Shown here: piece after piece, positions 42,946-52,235 of the stretch
How positions within the stretch are numbered: the stretch's first letter is position 1
How the letters are laid out: the number at the start of each line of letters is the position of its first letter
From: Bacteroidia bacterium
Lineage (GTDB): Bacteria > Bacteroidota > Bacteroidia > B-17B0 > Aurantibacillaceae
NCBI GenBank assembly: GCA_016787445.1
Contig: JAEUTQ010000014.1
Location: 1-54,579 of the forward strand
Reading direction: 5' to 3'
DNA: 54,579 bases
Notes under the pieces: model-generated
Database searches by the model: none
What the model was told of the DNA's origin: nothing
What the model saw: the letters and a program-made list of their open reading frames with translations, nothing else
Made by a program: the position numbers and the translations under genes

Positions 42946-43857
42946 TTAAAAATAAAAGTAATAAAATTTAGTTTTCCCATTCTGAAATTCGAGCGTTGGC
43001 GCCGGAATTTTCAAAATATTAAACGCGTTAAGCACTGCGTTCACAAATTTATATTTGGTTTTGATTTTTGATAAATCCACATCCAGCGATAAATAATATT
43101 GCCGCTCGCGATTCACCTTTTTCACAAAACCGTTTGCATCAACTATCGCGATATCGTTGTAAAAACCACCAAGCATTCCATCCGCGCCATAACCAATAGA
43201 AAATCCTAACCATTTCGGTAATTTTCTGTCGGATTTAATAAAGGTAAACGGACTCACCGTTAGCCAATACGTTTGTCCGTTATAATCTTTCAAAACCTGT
43301 TCACTTAAATTTTCCCCGAGGAGATCAGGATTATATTGTGCCCATTCGGTTTGGTGAAAAGAGATTTTCAAATTCAACCGCTGTTCCTTCCAGGCAGCAT
43401 GCTGACCAATTGCTAAAGCCGTACCTAATGTATTTGAACCCATATCTGCCCATGAAAATCCCCAGCCATTACTATAGCCATCCATGATTTCGATAGCCGT
43501 CATGTAAGCATAACCCATCGTTCCGCCAATGAACAAGGACTGTTTTTTAGTAAAACCGGCCCAATCAAAAGCCTTCATTGTTAAGTTGGCCATTTGAAAT
43601 GTACTGTGAACATGCCCCACTTTATCCATCTGCAACCATTCTTTTGAATCATCAAAAAAATGAAATTTTCCGGTATTATACTGACTGTACCAAACCTGAT
43701 TAAGATAAATAATGGAACCTCCAGCTAATGCACCGCAGCCACTGAGTAAAAATATTTTTTTCGGTTTATTGTTAGATAGAGAATCAGAAGAAGTTTGCGC
43801 CGTCGAATTCAGCATGAATGCTAAACCTAAAAACACATATGCGATTCGCTTGGTCAA
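42946..43857 (-). CDS. DUF2279 family envelope protein
   Basis: A 303-residue protein with a signal peptide (RIAYVFLGLAFMLNSTAQ) and a short hydrophobic helix at about residues 35-52. The DUF2279/YfiM pattern is visible: WLQMDKVGHVHSTFQMAN, AIEIMDGYSNGWGFSWADMG and SIGYGADGMLGG. The family is uncharacterised and associated with the outer membrane or periplasm. It overlaps the end of the alpha/beta hydrolase gene by 4 nt and is the last gene of the five-gene envelope operon. Confidence 0.85.
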   Translation of the reverse strand: MTKRIAYVFLGLAFMLNSTAQTSSDSLSNNKPKKIFLLSGCGALAGGSIIYLNQVWYSQYNTGKFHFFDDSKEWLQMDKVGHVHSTFQMANLTMKAFDWAGFTKKQSLFIGGTMGYAYMTAIEIMDGYSNGWGFSWADMGSNTLGTALAIGQHAAWKEQRLNLKISFHQTEWAQYNPDLLGENLSEQVLKDYNGQTYWLTVSPFTFIKSDRKLPKWLGFSIGYGADGMLGGFYNDIAIVDANGFVKKVNRERQYYLSLDVDLSKIKTKYKFVNAVLNAFNILKIPAPTLEFQNGKTKFYYFYF

Positions 43858-44822
43858 TTCCTTATAAAGTTAATCAAAATTTCACTTACCTCTTTGGGAT
43901 GTGTTTCCTGCGGAATATGTCCGGCCGAGTCAATCATTTTGAACGTAATTGCATCGAAAGCCTTGATATTAAAATCTTCCTCATTAAAAGGAACCCATGT
44001 ATCGTTTCGTCCCCAAATAACAAGTGTTGGCTTCTTATAAACTATATCCGGATTCACCTCCACACAAGGATCGGCAGATGCCCATTTAAAAACAGAAGAT
44101 CCCGACTGCGCATATTCAAATGGTTTTTTATAAGCGGAAACTTCTTCTGCAGTGGCCTTCCGCCCGTAGGCCGACTCTAACAATTCAGCAAACTTCTCTT
44201 CACTCAGATAATATTTTTCGAGTAACACATCTGCTCCTTTCATCAAAGGAGGATACAAAGCGAATTTATTCCAATTACTTTTTGGATTACCAAAATAATA
44301 ACCATCGATATATACTTGCTTAGTAAACAAATCAGGATAGCGGCTCACCATTTTCGCCACGTAATTAACACCTAAGCTGTGTCCGGCTATTATCCAGGGT
44401 TGTTCGGATTTAAGAGAGGAATCCGTTTGATTCATGATTTGGCGGATTATCGTTAAAATGAGCGTATCGGTATAATGTAAATCGTTGTTCTTGACACTAA
44501 ATCCGAATGGAGGAATATCAACGGCCACTACCATGCATTGATTGCTGACTAACGAATCAAACATATGATGATACGAAAAAGTGCTGCCTGAAAATCCGGG
44601 TAATAAAATGATTTTATGTTTTACCTTTTCAGGATGGAATGTACGATAATGCATAAAAAACTCATCCCTTATCAGGTACGCACTGTTATCATACGGCTTT
44701 TCCGTTGTAGAAAGCTCCTTATTCTTTAATGAAAAAAAGTAAGGGACAAGCGTAACTAATAAAAAAATAAAAAGGAGGAGGTAAAAAACAAACTTGAGTA
44801 GATTCTTTAGTAAAGCAAACAT
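43854..44822 (-). CDS. alpha/beta hydrolase
   Basis: A 322-residue protein with one N-terminal membrane anchor (about residues 8-28) and an alpha/beta hydrolase domain. The nucleophile elbow is GHSLG (IIAGHSLGVNYVA), the oxyanion region is LPGFSGSTFSY, the acid lies in VIWGRNDTWVPF, and the His in DSAGHIPQETHP. The catalytic triad thus looks complete. It is probably anchored to the inner membrane facing the periplasm; the substrate is unknown. It starts 4 nt after the lpxH stop and overlaps DUF2279. Confidence 0.87.
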   Translation of the reverse strand: MFALLKNLLKFVFYLLLFIFLLVTLVPYFFSLKNKELSTTEKPYDNSAYLIRDEFFMHYRTFHPEKVKHKIILLPGFSGSTFSYHHMFDSLVSNQCMVVAVDIPPFGFSVKNNDLHYTDTLILTIIRQIMNQTDSSLKSEQPWIIAGHSLGVNYVAKMVSRYPDLFTKQVYIDGYYFGNPKSNWNKFALYPPLMKGADVLLEKYYLSEEKFAELLESAYGRKATAEEVSAYKKPFEYAQSGSSVFKWASADPCVEVNPDIVYKKPTLVIWGRNDTWVPFNEEDFNIKAFDAITFKMIDSAGHIPQETHPKEVSEILINFIRN

Positions 44823-44826
44823 TCAC

Positions 44827-45579
44827 TTATCGTTTATAGTACTTTAATTCGAGTTTTTCGCCGTCAAATACAGCGTATGAATTGTATTGTAACCAATCGC
44901 CCAAATTAATATAGCGGGCTTTGTCATCTACATTTAAATCGAGTGGTAAGTGACGGTGACCAAACACAAAATAATCGATTTTTTCTTTCGATAAAAATTC
45001 TTTGCAATAAGCATAAAGCCATTCCTTATCCTGACCTAAAAATATTTCGTCTTTATTTCCCGTAACGGCGCGGCTTTTCAAACTGGAACCTCGCGCTATC
45101 CAGAATGATAAATTTGGATGTAAGCGGGAATACAACCACTGACAGGTTTTACTTCTGAAAATCCATTTTAAAATCTTATACCAATGATCTCCAGGACCCA
45201 AACCATCACCGTGACCGATATGAAAGATTTTACCATTATAGTTTTTTGTAATCGGAACATGATTAACACTCACACCAATCTCCTTCTGGAAATAATCTTT
45301 CATCCATGTATCATGATTGCCGGAGAAGAAATGTACTGGAATCCCGCTATCAACTAATTCGGCGATTTTTCCGAGTAATCTCACAAATCCTTTTGGAATT
45401 GTGTATTTGTGTTCGAACCAAAAATCAAAAATATCGCCAACCAGATAAATTTCTTCAGCATCCGCTTTAATTTCATCCAGCCATTTACAAATTAAACGCT
45501 CACGCTCCGGACTCTTCGCATCGTTAGGAGCGCCTAAATGAAAATCAGAAGCAAAATATATTTTTTTACCGGCTTTCAT
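44827..45579 (-). CDS. lpxH: UDP-2,3-diacylglucosamine diphosphatase (LpxH-like)
   Basis: A 250-residue calcineurin-like metallophosphatase that splits UDP-2,3-diacylglucosamine to lipid X in lipid A synthesis. It carries the metal motifs ASDFHLGAP (DxH), VGDIFDFWFE (GDxxD), FSGNHDTWM (GNHD), IGHGDGLGPGD and FGHRHLP (GHxH). Length and the GDHWYKILKWIFRS segment fit Bacteroidota LpxH. Its ATG overlaps the stop of the M1 peptidase (TAATG), so the two are co-translated. Confidence 0.92.
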   Translation of the reverse strand: MKAGKKIYFASDFHLGAPNDAKSPERERLICKWLDEIKADAEEIYLVGDIFDFWFEHKYTIPKGFVRLLGKIAELVDSGIPVHFFSGNHDTWMKDYFQKEIGVSVNHVPITKNYNGKIFHIGHGDGLGPGDHWYKILKWIFRSKTCQWLYSRLHPNLSFWIARGSSLKSRAVTGNKDEIFLGQDKEWLYAYCKEFLSKEKIDYFVFGHRHLPLDLNVDDKARYINLGDWLQYNSYAVFDGEKLELKYYKR

Positions 45580-48500
45580 TACATGAAATTATTAAATAAT
45601 AAATCCTTAGGACGAATTTTATTAATGTTAAACGTAAATCTTAATGTTTCAAAAAATGTATCCTTACCATTTAACTTCAATGTGTTTTTTATGTCTTTAC
45701 TGTAAACCAATGGCACGTACATTTCAAAGATATCTTTCCATAAACAAATTTCAAAACCCGCGCAGTACAATACTTTATCGGTTACTAAGCTGTTCGCGTC
45801 GGCTAATACAACATCCGCAAACACTTTAACAGGTAGCTTGAAAAACTTAGGTGATTTAATATTTAAAGACGTTAACCAGGTATTACTTTGTCCTAAAGGT
45901 GTCCACACTTTCATGGCGCCATCTTCATCCGCGAATTGTGCGAAACTTGCCCCGTCAAACTCACTTCTTCCCATGAAATTATAATCGTACATATAATCGT
46001 GGTAGCCATTTAAACCGGAAGCTCTGAAACGATAAGGGCCTTTGTTGTTACCGCCAATAAATGTTCCGGCAAACAATCTAAACTCTGCTGAATAATTATT
46101 TTTAAAAGTGAGGTAATAATGCGCTGTTAAACTTGCTTTTGAAAAATCATCGTTTTGCTGAAGTTTTACATTAAACTTAAACGGATTGATGGCGCGCGTA
46201 CAATTAAAATCATAAGACAATTCATTCACGTAATTAGTCACTTGTTTTTTGTAAGGCGACTGCTGAATCGTGGTGAAAACAGTTGTGTAAGTATGATCAA
46301 TATCCATTTGTGTGATAACGCTGCGCAACTTCACAGACTGAGAAATTTTACTCAGCGGATCACGTTTTTTAATTGCAAAATTTAAAAACGGCTCTACTTT
46401 CATATAATTGAAAGCGAAAAAGCTTGGGTCGCTAATGCCTGAGTTAGGGAAAAATTTATCTCTGTCAGAAAAATCGTAGGCAAAGGTTTTGAATTTAACA
46501 CCGGGTGAAATCGTTTGAAAAACTTTCTTTGGATGAAAATTAAATTGAAAGTCAGCAAAACCAACCGGCGTGTTACTTCCAAAAGCATACATGGGCGCGA
46601 TAGTATATTCAAACTTACGCTGCATTAAACTGTAATTGTAAAATGCCATACCCAGCATAAATTTATTATACATGTTATATCCAACAATAGGCATGTAATT
46701 TATTTGTGTACGACGCGGGTCATCAATTTTAGCGATGAAATTTAATTGTAATGGTTCCAGTTTTTTAAATAATCCTTTTGTTCTAAGTGTATTATTATGT
46801 CTGTTAATCTCCGGCATGCAATTAAGTCCGTCGATTTCAAATTTATCGACATCGGCAACCGGAAATTCCATTTTCTTGGTACCATCGAAGCCACTGTACC
46901 AAACATGTCCAACTGTTTTACCTTTGAAATAGGCTGTTAAAACAACCGGACCTCTTACATCACCAATATTCTTCACCAATACTTCATGTGCGCCGCTTGC
47001 TAATTCTTTATGCTTTACAATTTTAAAATCGGCTTTATTATTCGTGAGAATTAAATCCTGAATAAACCAATCCATGTCTATGGAGCAATGGTATTCGAGT
47101 GTGTTTTGTAAATCGGCGCTGTTCGGGTGTTTAAATTTCCAATTCTCAAAATAGAATCGCATGGCTTCATCAAAACGATCGGAACCAACCGAATTCAGCA
47201 AGTAATTAAACACTACAGCGGTTTTGCTATATACAATGGCGCCGTAATTATAACTCGTAAAAGCCTGCGCTTCATTCGCAATAGCCTGATCGGTGTTTCT
47301 GGAGGCAGCAAGTAAATAAGCTAAGCGATAACTCTCCTCATGTTTAAATTTATTTAATCCCAAAAATTTGAAAGTGCTATCTTTTCCAATGTAAGAAGCC
47401 AAGGTTTTTTCGGGATACTTAGCTTTGATATAACGCATTTCGTACAAAGAGTTTAAACCTTCATCCAATGCCGGGAAATCTCTTTCGTTGGTACCCAATA
47501 TGCCATAAAACCAGTTATGCCCTACTTCATGCATGATGGTTGTCTCCAATGTAAAATCATCTCCACTCTGACCAATCACCGTAATGTTTGGGTATTCCAT
47601 TCCCCCACCTGCCGCAATTACTCCATCGATTGCTGTTACATGATTGTATGGATAATCACCAATCATATATGAATAATACAGAGTAGCGTCTCCGATATAC
47701 TCTAATGATTTTTTCCAAAGAGAAGCTTCGTTATCTGTAAAAAACACCCATGTTTCTACTGCACGTGCTGTATGTGGCAATCTAACTTCATCTTTTAAAA
47801 CATGAAAACGTTTATCGGCAAACCAGGCAAAATCGTGTACGTTCGACTGACGGAAGCGTACTGTTTTGGTTTCTGTGGATGACTCCGGAAATTCCGCTTT
47901 TTTAGAAACCAATTTATTATTTATCATTAATTGCTCCGTCTCCTGAACTTTACGCATTAACCACTGCTCTTCTTCCTGCGCGTCTATTCTATCGCCGGTG
48001 GCTGCTAATAAATAATTTTTTGGAAGCGTCACACTTACATCAAAACTTCCAAACTCACTGTAAAATTCACCCTGATTTAAATACGGCATGGGATGCCAAC
48101 CTAAATTATCAAACACTGCCGGCTTCGGATACCATTGCGTAATGTAATACGCTTGTCCGCTATGACCTAAGCGAGAAAACTTAGCATCCGGTAATTTTAC
48201 ATGGAAAGGCGTTGTAATTGTAATTGTATCGTGTGATTTAAGCGGACTGGCTAAAATGAGTTTACAGATATCTTCGTTCTCCTTATCCCACTCTACTTTT
48301 ACACTTTCACCGTTGACTTTAAAATCCAAACTATCAATGAATCCTCTCTCCTCCGGTTTGGAATAATAAAAATCCGTTTCGCCTTGTTGTAATTTCTGCT
48401 TAGCTAAAGCTGTTTTATGATTTTTATACGCGTTAGGCCATAGGTGAAAATAAATATATGGCAAAGATGTGCTGGAGTTGTTGATGTATTGAATCTCTTC

Positions 48501-48680
48501 AAAAGCCGACAACTCATGTGTTTTATCATTTAAACGAACGTTTATTTTATAATTGACTTCTTGCTGAAAATAGGGCGACTGTGCCTGAAGTCCGTTATAA
48601 AAACCGGCGGCTAATAACATAAAAATCGCCACAAGTAAGTTGCGGCGATTCTTATTAAGTATGTTTACTTCGAAACTCAA
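45579..48680 (-). CDS. M1-family metallopeptidase with a C-terminal beta-barrel-like region
   Basis: A 1033-residue exported protein. The signal region is NLLVAIFMLLAAGFYNGLQA. Residues about 40-600 form an M1 aminopeptidase unit with a GAMEN-like exopeptidase motif in variant form (GGGMEYPNIT) and the complete zinc site HEVGH followed after 18 residues by Glu (HEVGHNWFYG, near residue 383). Residues about 650-1033 are not peptidase; they alternate aromatic and polar strands and end in NNFM, like an outer-membrane barrel. The start is TTG, directly after the upstream TAA, as no ATG precedes the signal peptide. It is probably surface-anchored. Confidence 0.85.
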   Translation of the reverse strand: MSFEVNILNKNRRNLLVAIFMLLAAGFYNGLQAQSPYFQQEVNYKINVRLNDKTHELSAFEEIQYINNSSTSLPYIYFHLWPNAYKNHKTALAKQKLQQGETDFYYSKPEERGFIDSLDFKVNGESVKVEWDKENEDICKLILASPLKSHDTITITTPFHVKLPDAKFSRLGHSGQAYYITQWYPKPAVFDNLGWHPMPYLNQGEFYSEFGSFDVSVTLPKNYLLAATGDRIDAQEEEQWLMRKVQETEQLMINNKLVSKKAEFPESSTETKTVRFRQSNVHDFAWFADKRFHVLKDEVRLPHTARAVETWVFFTDNEASLWKKSLEYIGDATLYYSYMIGDYPYNHVTAIDGVIAAGGGMEYPNITVIGQSGDDFTLETTIMHEVGHNWFYGILGTNERDFPALDEGLNSLYEMRYIKAKYPEKTLASYIGKDSTFKFLGLNKFKHEESYRLAYLLAASRNTDQAIANEAQAFTSYNYGAIVYSKTAVVFNYLLNSVGSDRFDEAMRFYFENWKFKHPNSADLQNTLEYHCSIDMDWFIQDLILTNNKADFKIVKHKELASGAHEVLVKNIGDVRGPVVLTAYFKGKTVGHVWYSGFDGTKKMEFPVADVDKFEIDGLNCMPEINRHNNTLRTKGLFKKLEPLQLNFIAKIDDPRRTQINYMPIVGYNMYNKFMLGMAFYNYSLMQRKFEYTIAPMYAFGSNTPVGFADFQFNFHPKKVFQTISPGVKFKTFAYDFSDRDKFFPNSGISDPSFFAFNYMKVEPFLNFAIKKRDPLSKISQSVKLRSVITQMDIDHTYTTVFTTIQQSPYKKQVTNYVNELSYDFNCTRAINPFKFNVKLQQNDDFSKASLTAHYYLTFKNNYSAEFRLFAGTFIGGNNKGPYRFRASGLNGYHDYMYDYNFMGRSEFDGASFAQFADEDGAMKVWTPLGQSNTWLTSLNIKSPKFFKLPVKVFADVVLADANSLVTDKVLYCAGFEICLWKDIFEMYVPLVYSKDIKNTLKLNGKDTFFETLRFTFNINKIRPKDLLFNNFM

Positions 48681-49811
48681 TTAATTCCCTAATACTTCCT
48701 TTAATTTAGCTTCCAATTCAGCACCGCGTAAATTTTTCGCGATGATTTTACCTTCTTTATCCAATAGAACGGTAAACGGAATACTCTGAACATTGTATTG
48801 CTTCGCAGCAACACAATCCCAATATTTTAAATCACTCACCTGTGGCCAGGTAATTCCATCCTTCTTCACGGCATCCATCCAGTCGCTTAATTCTCTATCC
48901 AGAGAAACGCCATAAATTTCAAAACCTTTTGATTTATATTTTTCGTAGGCTGCTTTCACATTAGGCATTTCTTTGCGGCACGGACCGCACCAGCTGGCCC
49001 AAAAATCAACCAACACCACTTTACCTCTTAACGATGAAAGCGCAATGTTCTTACCGTAAGGATCCGGTAAATTAATTTCAGGAGCAACTTCACCCGACTT
49101 AGTCGTTACCATTTGTGTTACCATTTGATGGAACATGCCTACATTTTCATTCCCCGGGAATTTCTTCACTAAACCTTGATCCAACGCGATAAACACTTCG
49201 CTGTATTTATCCGGATCTAAAGGCTGAATCGCCATAATAGAGCTAAACATATTTGTATTTCTCTTGATTTTCTCAGCTACCTGAGAAGCGTAAGCATCAA
49301 TGATTTTATTGAATACACCTTCAAACACTTTGCTTAATGAATCCATACGTAATGAATCCATTTGCACCATGGTCATCGCCATTTTGAAAGCCTCTTGTAA
49401 AGAGTCAACTCTGAAACGGTTAGCCTTTGCTAAATCATTATACTCTAAAAACAAAGTAGTTTCAGGTGAACCTTTTACTTTATAGGTATTTCCTAAATCC
49501 TTTGCACTTCCGGTAATTGAAATCTTATCGGTAGAATCCATCACCAACATACCGAAATTCTGTTCCGATAATTTAATGCGGTAAAAACCTATAGACGGTG
49601 TATAGTTTTTGAATTCGAAATTTCCGTTTTCATCAATCACGCAACTGTCAACAACAACCGGACGTTGCGAAGCTAATTTTTCGAGCACTAATGTCTCGCC
49701 ATTCGCATCCTTTAATGTTCCTTTTAATTCGAAATTTGAATTTCCTTTTTTGTCACCATTACAAGCACTCAGAATAAGCGCTGCAAAAGCCAATTTTAAT
49801 ATCTGTTTCAT
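48681..49811 (-). CDS. TlpA-like thiol-disulfide lipoprotein with DUF4369
   Basis: A 376-residue lipoprotein: signal and lipobox LILSAC (Cys near residue 17), then a DUF4369 domain (about 28-115, FELKGTLKDANGETLVLEKL), a helical linker, and a C-terminal thioredoxin domain of TlpA type (about 235-376) with active site WASWCGPCRKEMP. It probably reduces disulfides in the periplasm. It is the first gene of the operon that runs into the M1 peptidase with no gap. A TATCTTTA box lies about 20 nt upstream of the ATG. Confidence 0.92.
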   Translation of the reverse strand: MKQILKLAFAALILSACNGDKKGNSNFELKGTLKDANGETLVLEKLASQRPVVVDSCVIDENGNFEFKNYTPSIGFYRIKLSEQNFGMLVMDSTDKISITGSAKDLGNTYKVKGSPETTLFLEYNDLAKANRFRVDSLQEAFKMAMTMVQMDSLRMDSLSKVFEGVFNKIIDAYASQVAEKIKRNTNMFSSIMAIQPLDPDKYSEVFIALDQGLVKKFPGNENVGMFHQMVTQMVTTKSGEVAPEINLPDPYGKNIALSSLRGKVVLVDFWASWCGPCRKEMPNVKAAYEKYKSKGFEIYGVSLDRELSDWMDAVKKDGITWPQVSDLKYWDCVAAKQYNVQSIPFTVLLDKEGKIIAKNLRGAELEAKLKEVLGN

Positions 49812-49908
49812 TAATCTTTATAATAAAAGCTTAAAGATAACAAAAATGGAGGCTCTAAAGCCCTAATAATTGTGAATTATTCACAATGGAAAATGGATAA
49901 AGTACCCG

Positions 49909-50370
49909 CTATTCTATCTCCTCCAACAAATACTTTTCATCGTACTCAATATAAAACTCCTTGAGAAACTGAATATATTCTTCCCTGAAACTCTTCTTCT
50001 TATGATGTTCTTCCTGATTAAGAATGTAATTTATCACATTATCTAAAGCCGACCCTGAATAAGAAAAGGCACCATACCCCTCTTGCCAGCTGAATTTACC
50101 TTTTAACCAACCTTTTTCATTTATAAAACCGGATGATGATGCTTTAACATCTCGAACTAAATCGGAAATCGACTGCGTAGGTTTTAAACCAACAAAAACA
50201 TGAACATGATCCGGATTACAATAAATCGCCAACATTTTATGTCCGCGATTTTGTACTATCCCTGTCATATACTTTTGTAGCTCTTCGCGATTCTCTTTCG
50301 CTATTAAACTTTGTCGTCCCTTAACCGCGAAAACAATTTGTATGTATAACTGCGTATATGAATTCGGCAT
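49909..50370 (-). CDS. REP-associated tyrosine transposase (RAYT), IS200/TnpA-like
   Basis: A 153-residue Y1 single-strand transposase. The HUH motif is intact (NPDHVHVFV, His55 and His57), and the helix with the catalytic Tyr and metal-binding Gln fits YxxxQ (NYILNQ, Tyr115 and Gln119). WQEGYGAFS (near residue 95-103) is also typical. Length matches IS200/IS605 TnpA and RAYTs. No accessory TnpB/IscB gene is present. The array of REP-like hairpins begins 8 nt upstream of its ATG, which points to a domesticated RAYT acting on REPs rather than a whole insertion sequence. The gene seems undamaged. Confidence 0.9.
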   Translation of the reverse strand: MPNSYTQLYIQIVFAVKGRQSLIAKENREELQKYMTGIVQNRGHKMLAIYCNPDHVHVFVGLKPTQSISDLVRDVKASSSGFINEKGWLKGKFSWQEGYGAFSYSGSALDNVINYILNQEEHHKKKSFREEYIQFLKEFYIEYDEKYLLEEIE

Positions 50371-50377
50371 GATAAAT

Positions 50378-50714
50378 AGGTCGTCCCTACGGGACTTTTT
50401 GGATTGTTATTGTGTTTTTTATCTATGAATAGGTCGTCCCTACGGGACTTTTTTGTATTTATATTTTCTTCTTTAAACAGGTCGTCCCTACGGGACTTTT
50501 TGGATTGTTATTGTAATATTTCTCTAGAATTAGGTCGTCCCTGCGGGACTTTTTGTATGAATTTTTGTTCTGTTTTATTTAAATCATCGATGCGGGACTT
50601 TTTCGAACTAATTCATTTCCATCATATCCTTGCCCTCGCTTCAATAAGCTCCGTAGGAGCGTCCTATCTATAACTCTAGAGTAACCTTCTTCTGTAGCCC
50701 CGGAGGGGCGACCT
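50378..50714. repeat. REP/BIME-like hairpin array next to RAYT
   Basis: Most of the gap 50371-50747. Plus-strand units AGGTCGTCCCTACGGGAC at 50378-50395, 50431-50448 and 50479-50496, with AGGTCGTCCCTGCGGGAC at 50532-50549 and a decayed unit near 50582-50598. Minus-strand units lie at 50648-50665 (AGGACGCTCCTACGGAGC) and 50697-50714 (AGGTCGCCCCTCCGGGGC). Each is a 5-bp stem with a 3-nt loop behind AGGTCG or AGGACG. Spacing is 48-53 bp. Spacers alternate: those after units 1 and 3 share GGATTGTTATTGT. The stems covary (GTCCC/GGGAC, GCTCC/GGAGC, GCCCC/GGGGC). This is a REP family, not a CRISPR. Confidence 0.85.
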
Positions 50715-50747
50715 GTAAAACCATTAAGAAAAACTGTTTCAGAAATC

Positions 50748-52199
50748 TTACTTCTCCAACTGTTCTTTTACCAGCTGATTCACCACTTTTGGATCGGCTT
50801 TACCCTTGCTTAACTTCATCACCTCACCAACAAATAAGCCAAGTAAACCTACTTTCCCATTCTTGTATTCAGTGATTTTTTCAGGGAATTTGTTAACGGC
50901 TTGCTCTACCAAAGCCTGAATTTCGCCTGAGTTACTGTTTTGGATAATATCTAATTCGGTAGCCAGCGACTCCGGACTTTTAGCCGGATTGGCAACCAGG
51001 GCAGGGAATAATTTTTGAGAAGCCGCAGCATGACTGATTTTACCCTCGTCGATTAAGGCGATAATCTGCGATAATACCTTTGGCTGAATAGGAAAATCGT
51101 TAATGTGTAAAGCATTCTCATTTAAAAATGATTTCACATTTACCATCACCCAATTGGCTGCCGACTTATAATTTTTTGTGCTTGAAATAAGTTCATTAAA
51201 GTAAAGGGCGATTTCCTTGGATTCAGTTAAAACCGAAGCATCGTACTCACTTAACTTTAATTCGTTCACATATTTGTTATGCAAATCATTTGGCAAAGGA
51301 GGTAAATTCTTTTTTACACCCTCAATATAATCTGCCGTTACAAACACCGGTTGTAAATCCGGTTCCGGAAAATAACGGTAATCATTCGCGCTTTCTTTAC
51401 TACGCAAAGTAAAAGTGGTTCCGTTTACCGCGTCGAAGCTGCGTGTTTCAACCGATATAGTTTCTCCCGCTTCAATTAAATCAATCTGACGTTTAATTTC
51501 AAAATCAATCGCGCGTTGTACGTTTCTGAAAGAGTTCATGTTTTTCACTTCCGTACGTCTTCCATATTCCTTCGCGCCTTTTAATCGCACAGAAATATTC
51601 GCATCGCAACGTAAGGAACCTTCTTCCATGTTACCATCACAAATATCTAAATAGCGAACTAGCTTACGCACCTCATTTAAGTAAGCATATGCCTCTTCTC
51701 CGCTTCTGAAATCCGGTTGAGTTACAATCTCCAATAAAGGTGTTCCGGCGCGGTTTAAATCAATTAATGTTTCGAACGGATCAATATCATGCATACTCTT
51801 CCCAGCATCCTCTTCCATGTGAATTCGAATCAAATTAATCTTCTTCTCTTGTCCGTCTTTTAATTTAAATCCAATATATCCGCCTGTACAAATCGGCGTT
51901 TTATCCTGTGTAATTTGATAACCTTTTGGTAAATCCGCATAAAAATAATTCTTACGGGCGAATTGATTTTCGGTGGTGATGGTACTCTTGGTAGCAATAC
52001 CCAATTTCACCGCAAATTCAATGGCACGTTTGTTTACGCGCGGTAAAGTTCCGGGGTGACCCAAAGTTACCACACTTACGTTTGTATTGGGCAAAGCACC
52101 GTATTCAGCCGCATCATTACTGTACATTTTTGTTTTTGTAAGTAATTGTACGTGACACTCCAAACCTATTACTGCTTCGTATTTATCGTAAACACTCAT
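50748..52199 (-). CDS. gatB: aspartyl/glutamyl-tRNA amidotransferase subunit B
   Basis: GatB, 483 residues, full length. With GatA and GatC it converts Glu-tRNA(Gln) or Asp-tRNA(Asn) to the amide form. It has AVIGLECHVQLLT, the conserved VTLGHPGTLP, the kinase-cradle segments KNYFYADLPKGYQI, IRIHMEEDAGKS and DLNRAGTPLLEIVT, RCDANISVR, and the C-terminal YqeY-like tail (GLFVGEVMKLSKGKADPKVV). gatA and gatC are not in this window. It is divergent from the 52236 gene. Confidence 0.97.
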   Translation of the reverse strand: MSVYDKYEAVIGLECHVQLLTKTKMYSNDAAEYGALPNTNVSVVTLGHPGTLPRVNKRAIEFAVKLGIATKSTITTENQFARKNYFYADLPKGYQITQDKTPICTGGYIGFKLKDGQEKKINLIRIHMEEDAGKSMHDIDPFETLIDLNRAGTPLLEIVTQPDFRSGEEAYAYLNEVRKLVRYLDICDGNMEEGSLRCDANISVRLKGAKEYGRRTEVKNMNSFRNVQRAIDFEIKRQIDLIEAGETISVETRSFDAVNGTTFTLRSKESANDYRYFPEPDLQPVFVTADYIEGVKKNLPPLPNDLHNKYVNELKLSEYDASVLTESKEIALYFNELISSTKNYKSAANWVMVNVKSFLNENALHINDFPIQPKVLSQIIALIDEGKISHAAASQKLFPALVANPAKSPESLATELDIIQNSNSGEIQALVEQAVNKFPEKITEYKNGKVGLLGLFVGEVMKLSKGKADPKVVNQLVKEQLEK

Positions 52200-52235
52200 T
52201 TTTTTGCTTTATTTTGCGTAAAATTACAAATAGTG

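Noticed and set aside
50378..50600. Evenly spaced repeats that look like a CRISPR array
   Set aside because: Units are only 18 bp, spacing varies, spacers are similar to each other, two units are inverted, and no cas gene is near; a RAYT gene adjoins. REP/BIME fits better.
50404..50673. Open frame of 89 codons over the repeats
   Set aside because: It is the translation of the REP units (repeated NRSSLRDF), with no independent coding signal.
49909..50714. Complete IS200/IS605 insertion sequence
   Set aside because: No tnpB, no matching left-end and right-end hairpin pair around the gene, and the repeats lie on one side as an array.
52146..52235. ATG start at 52146 for the large membrane protein
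   Set aside because: It would overlap the divergent gatB coding start; GTG at 52236 or 52233 leads directly into the membrane domain.
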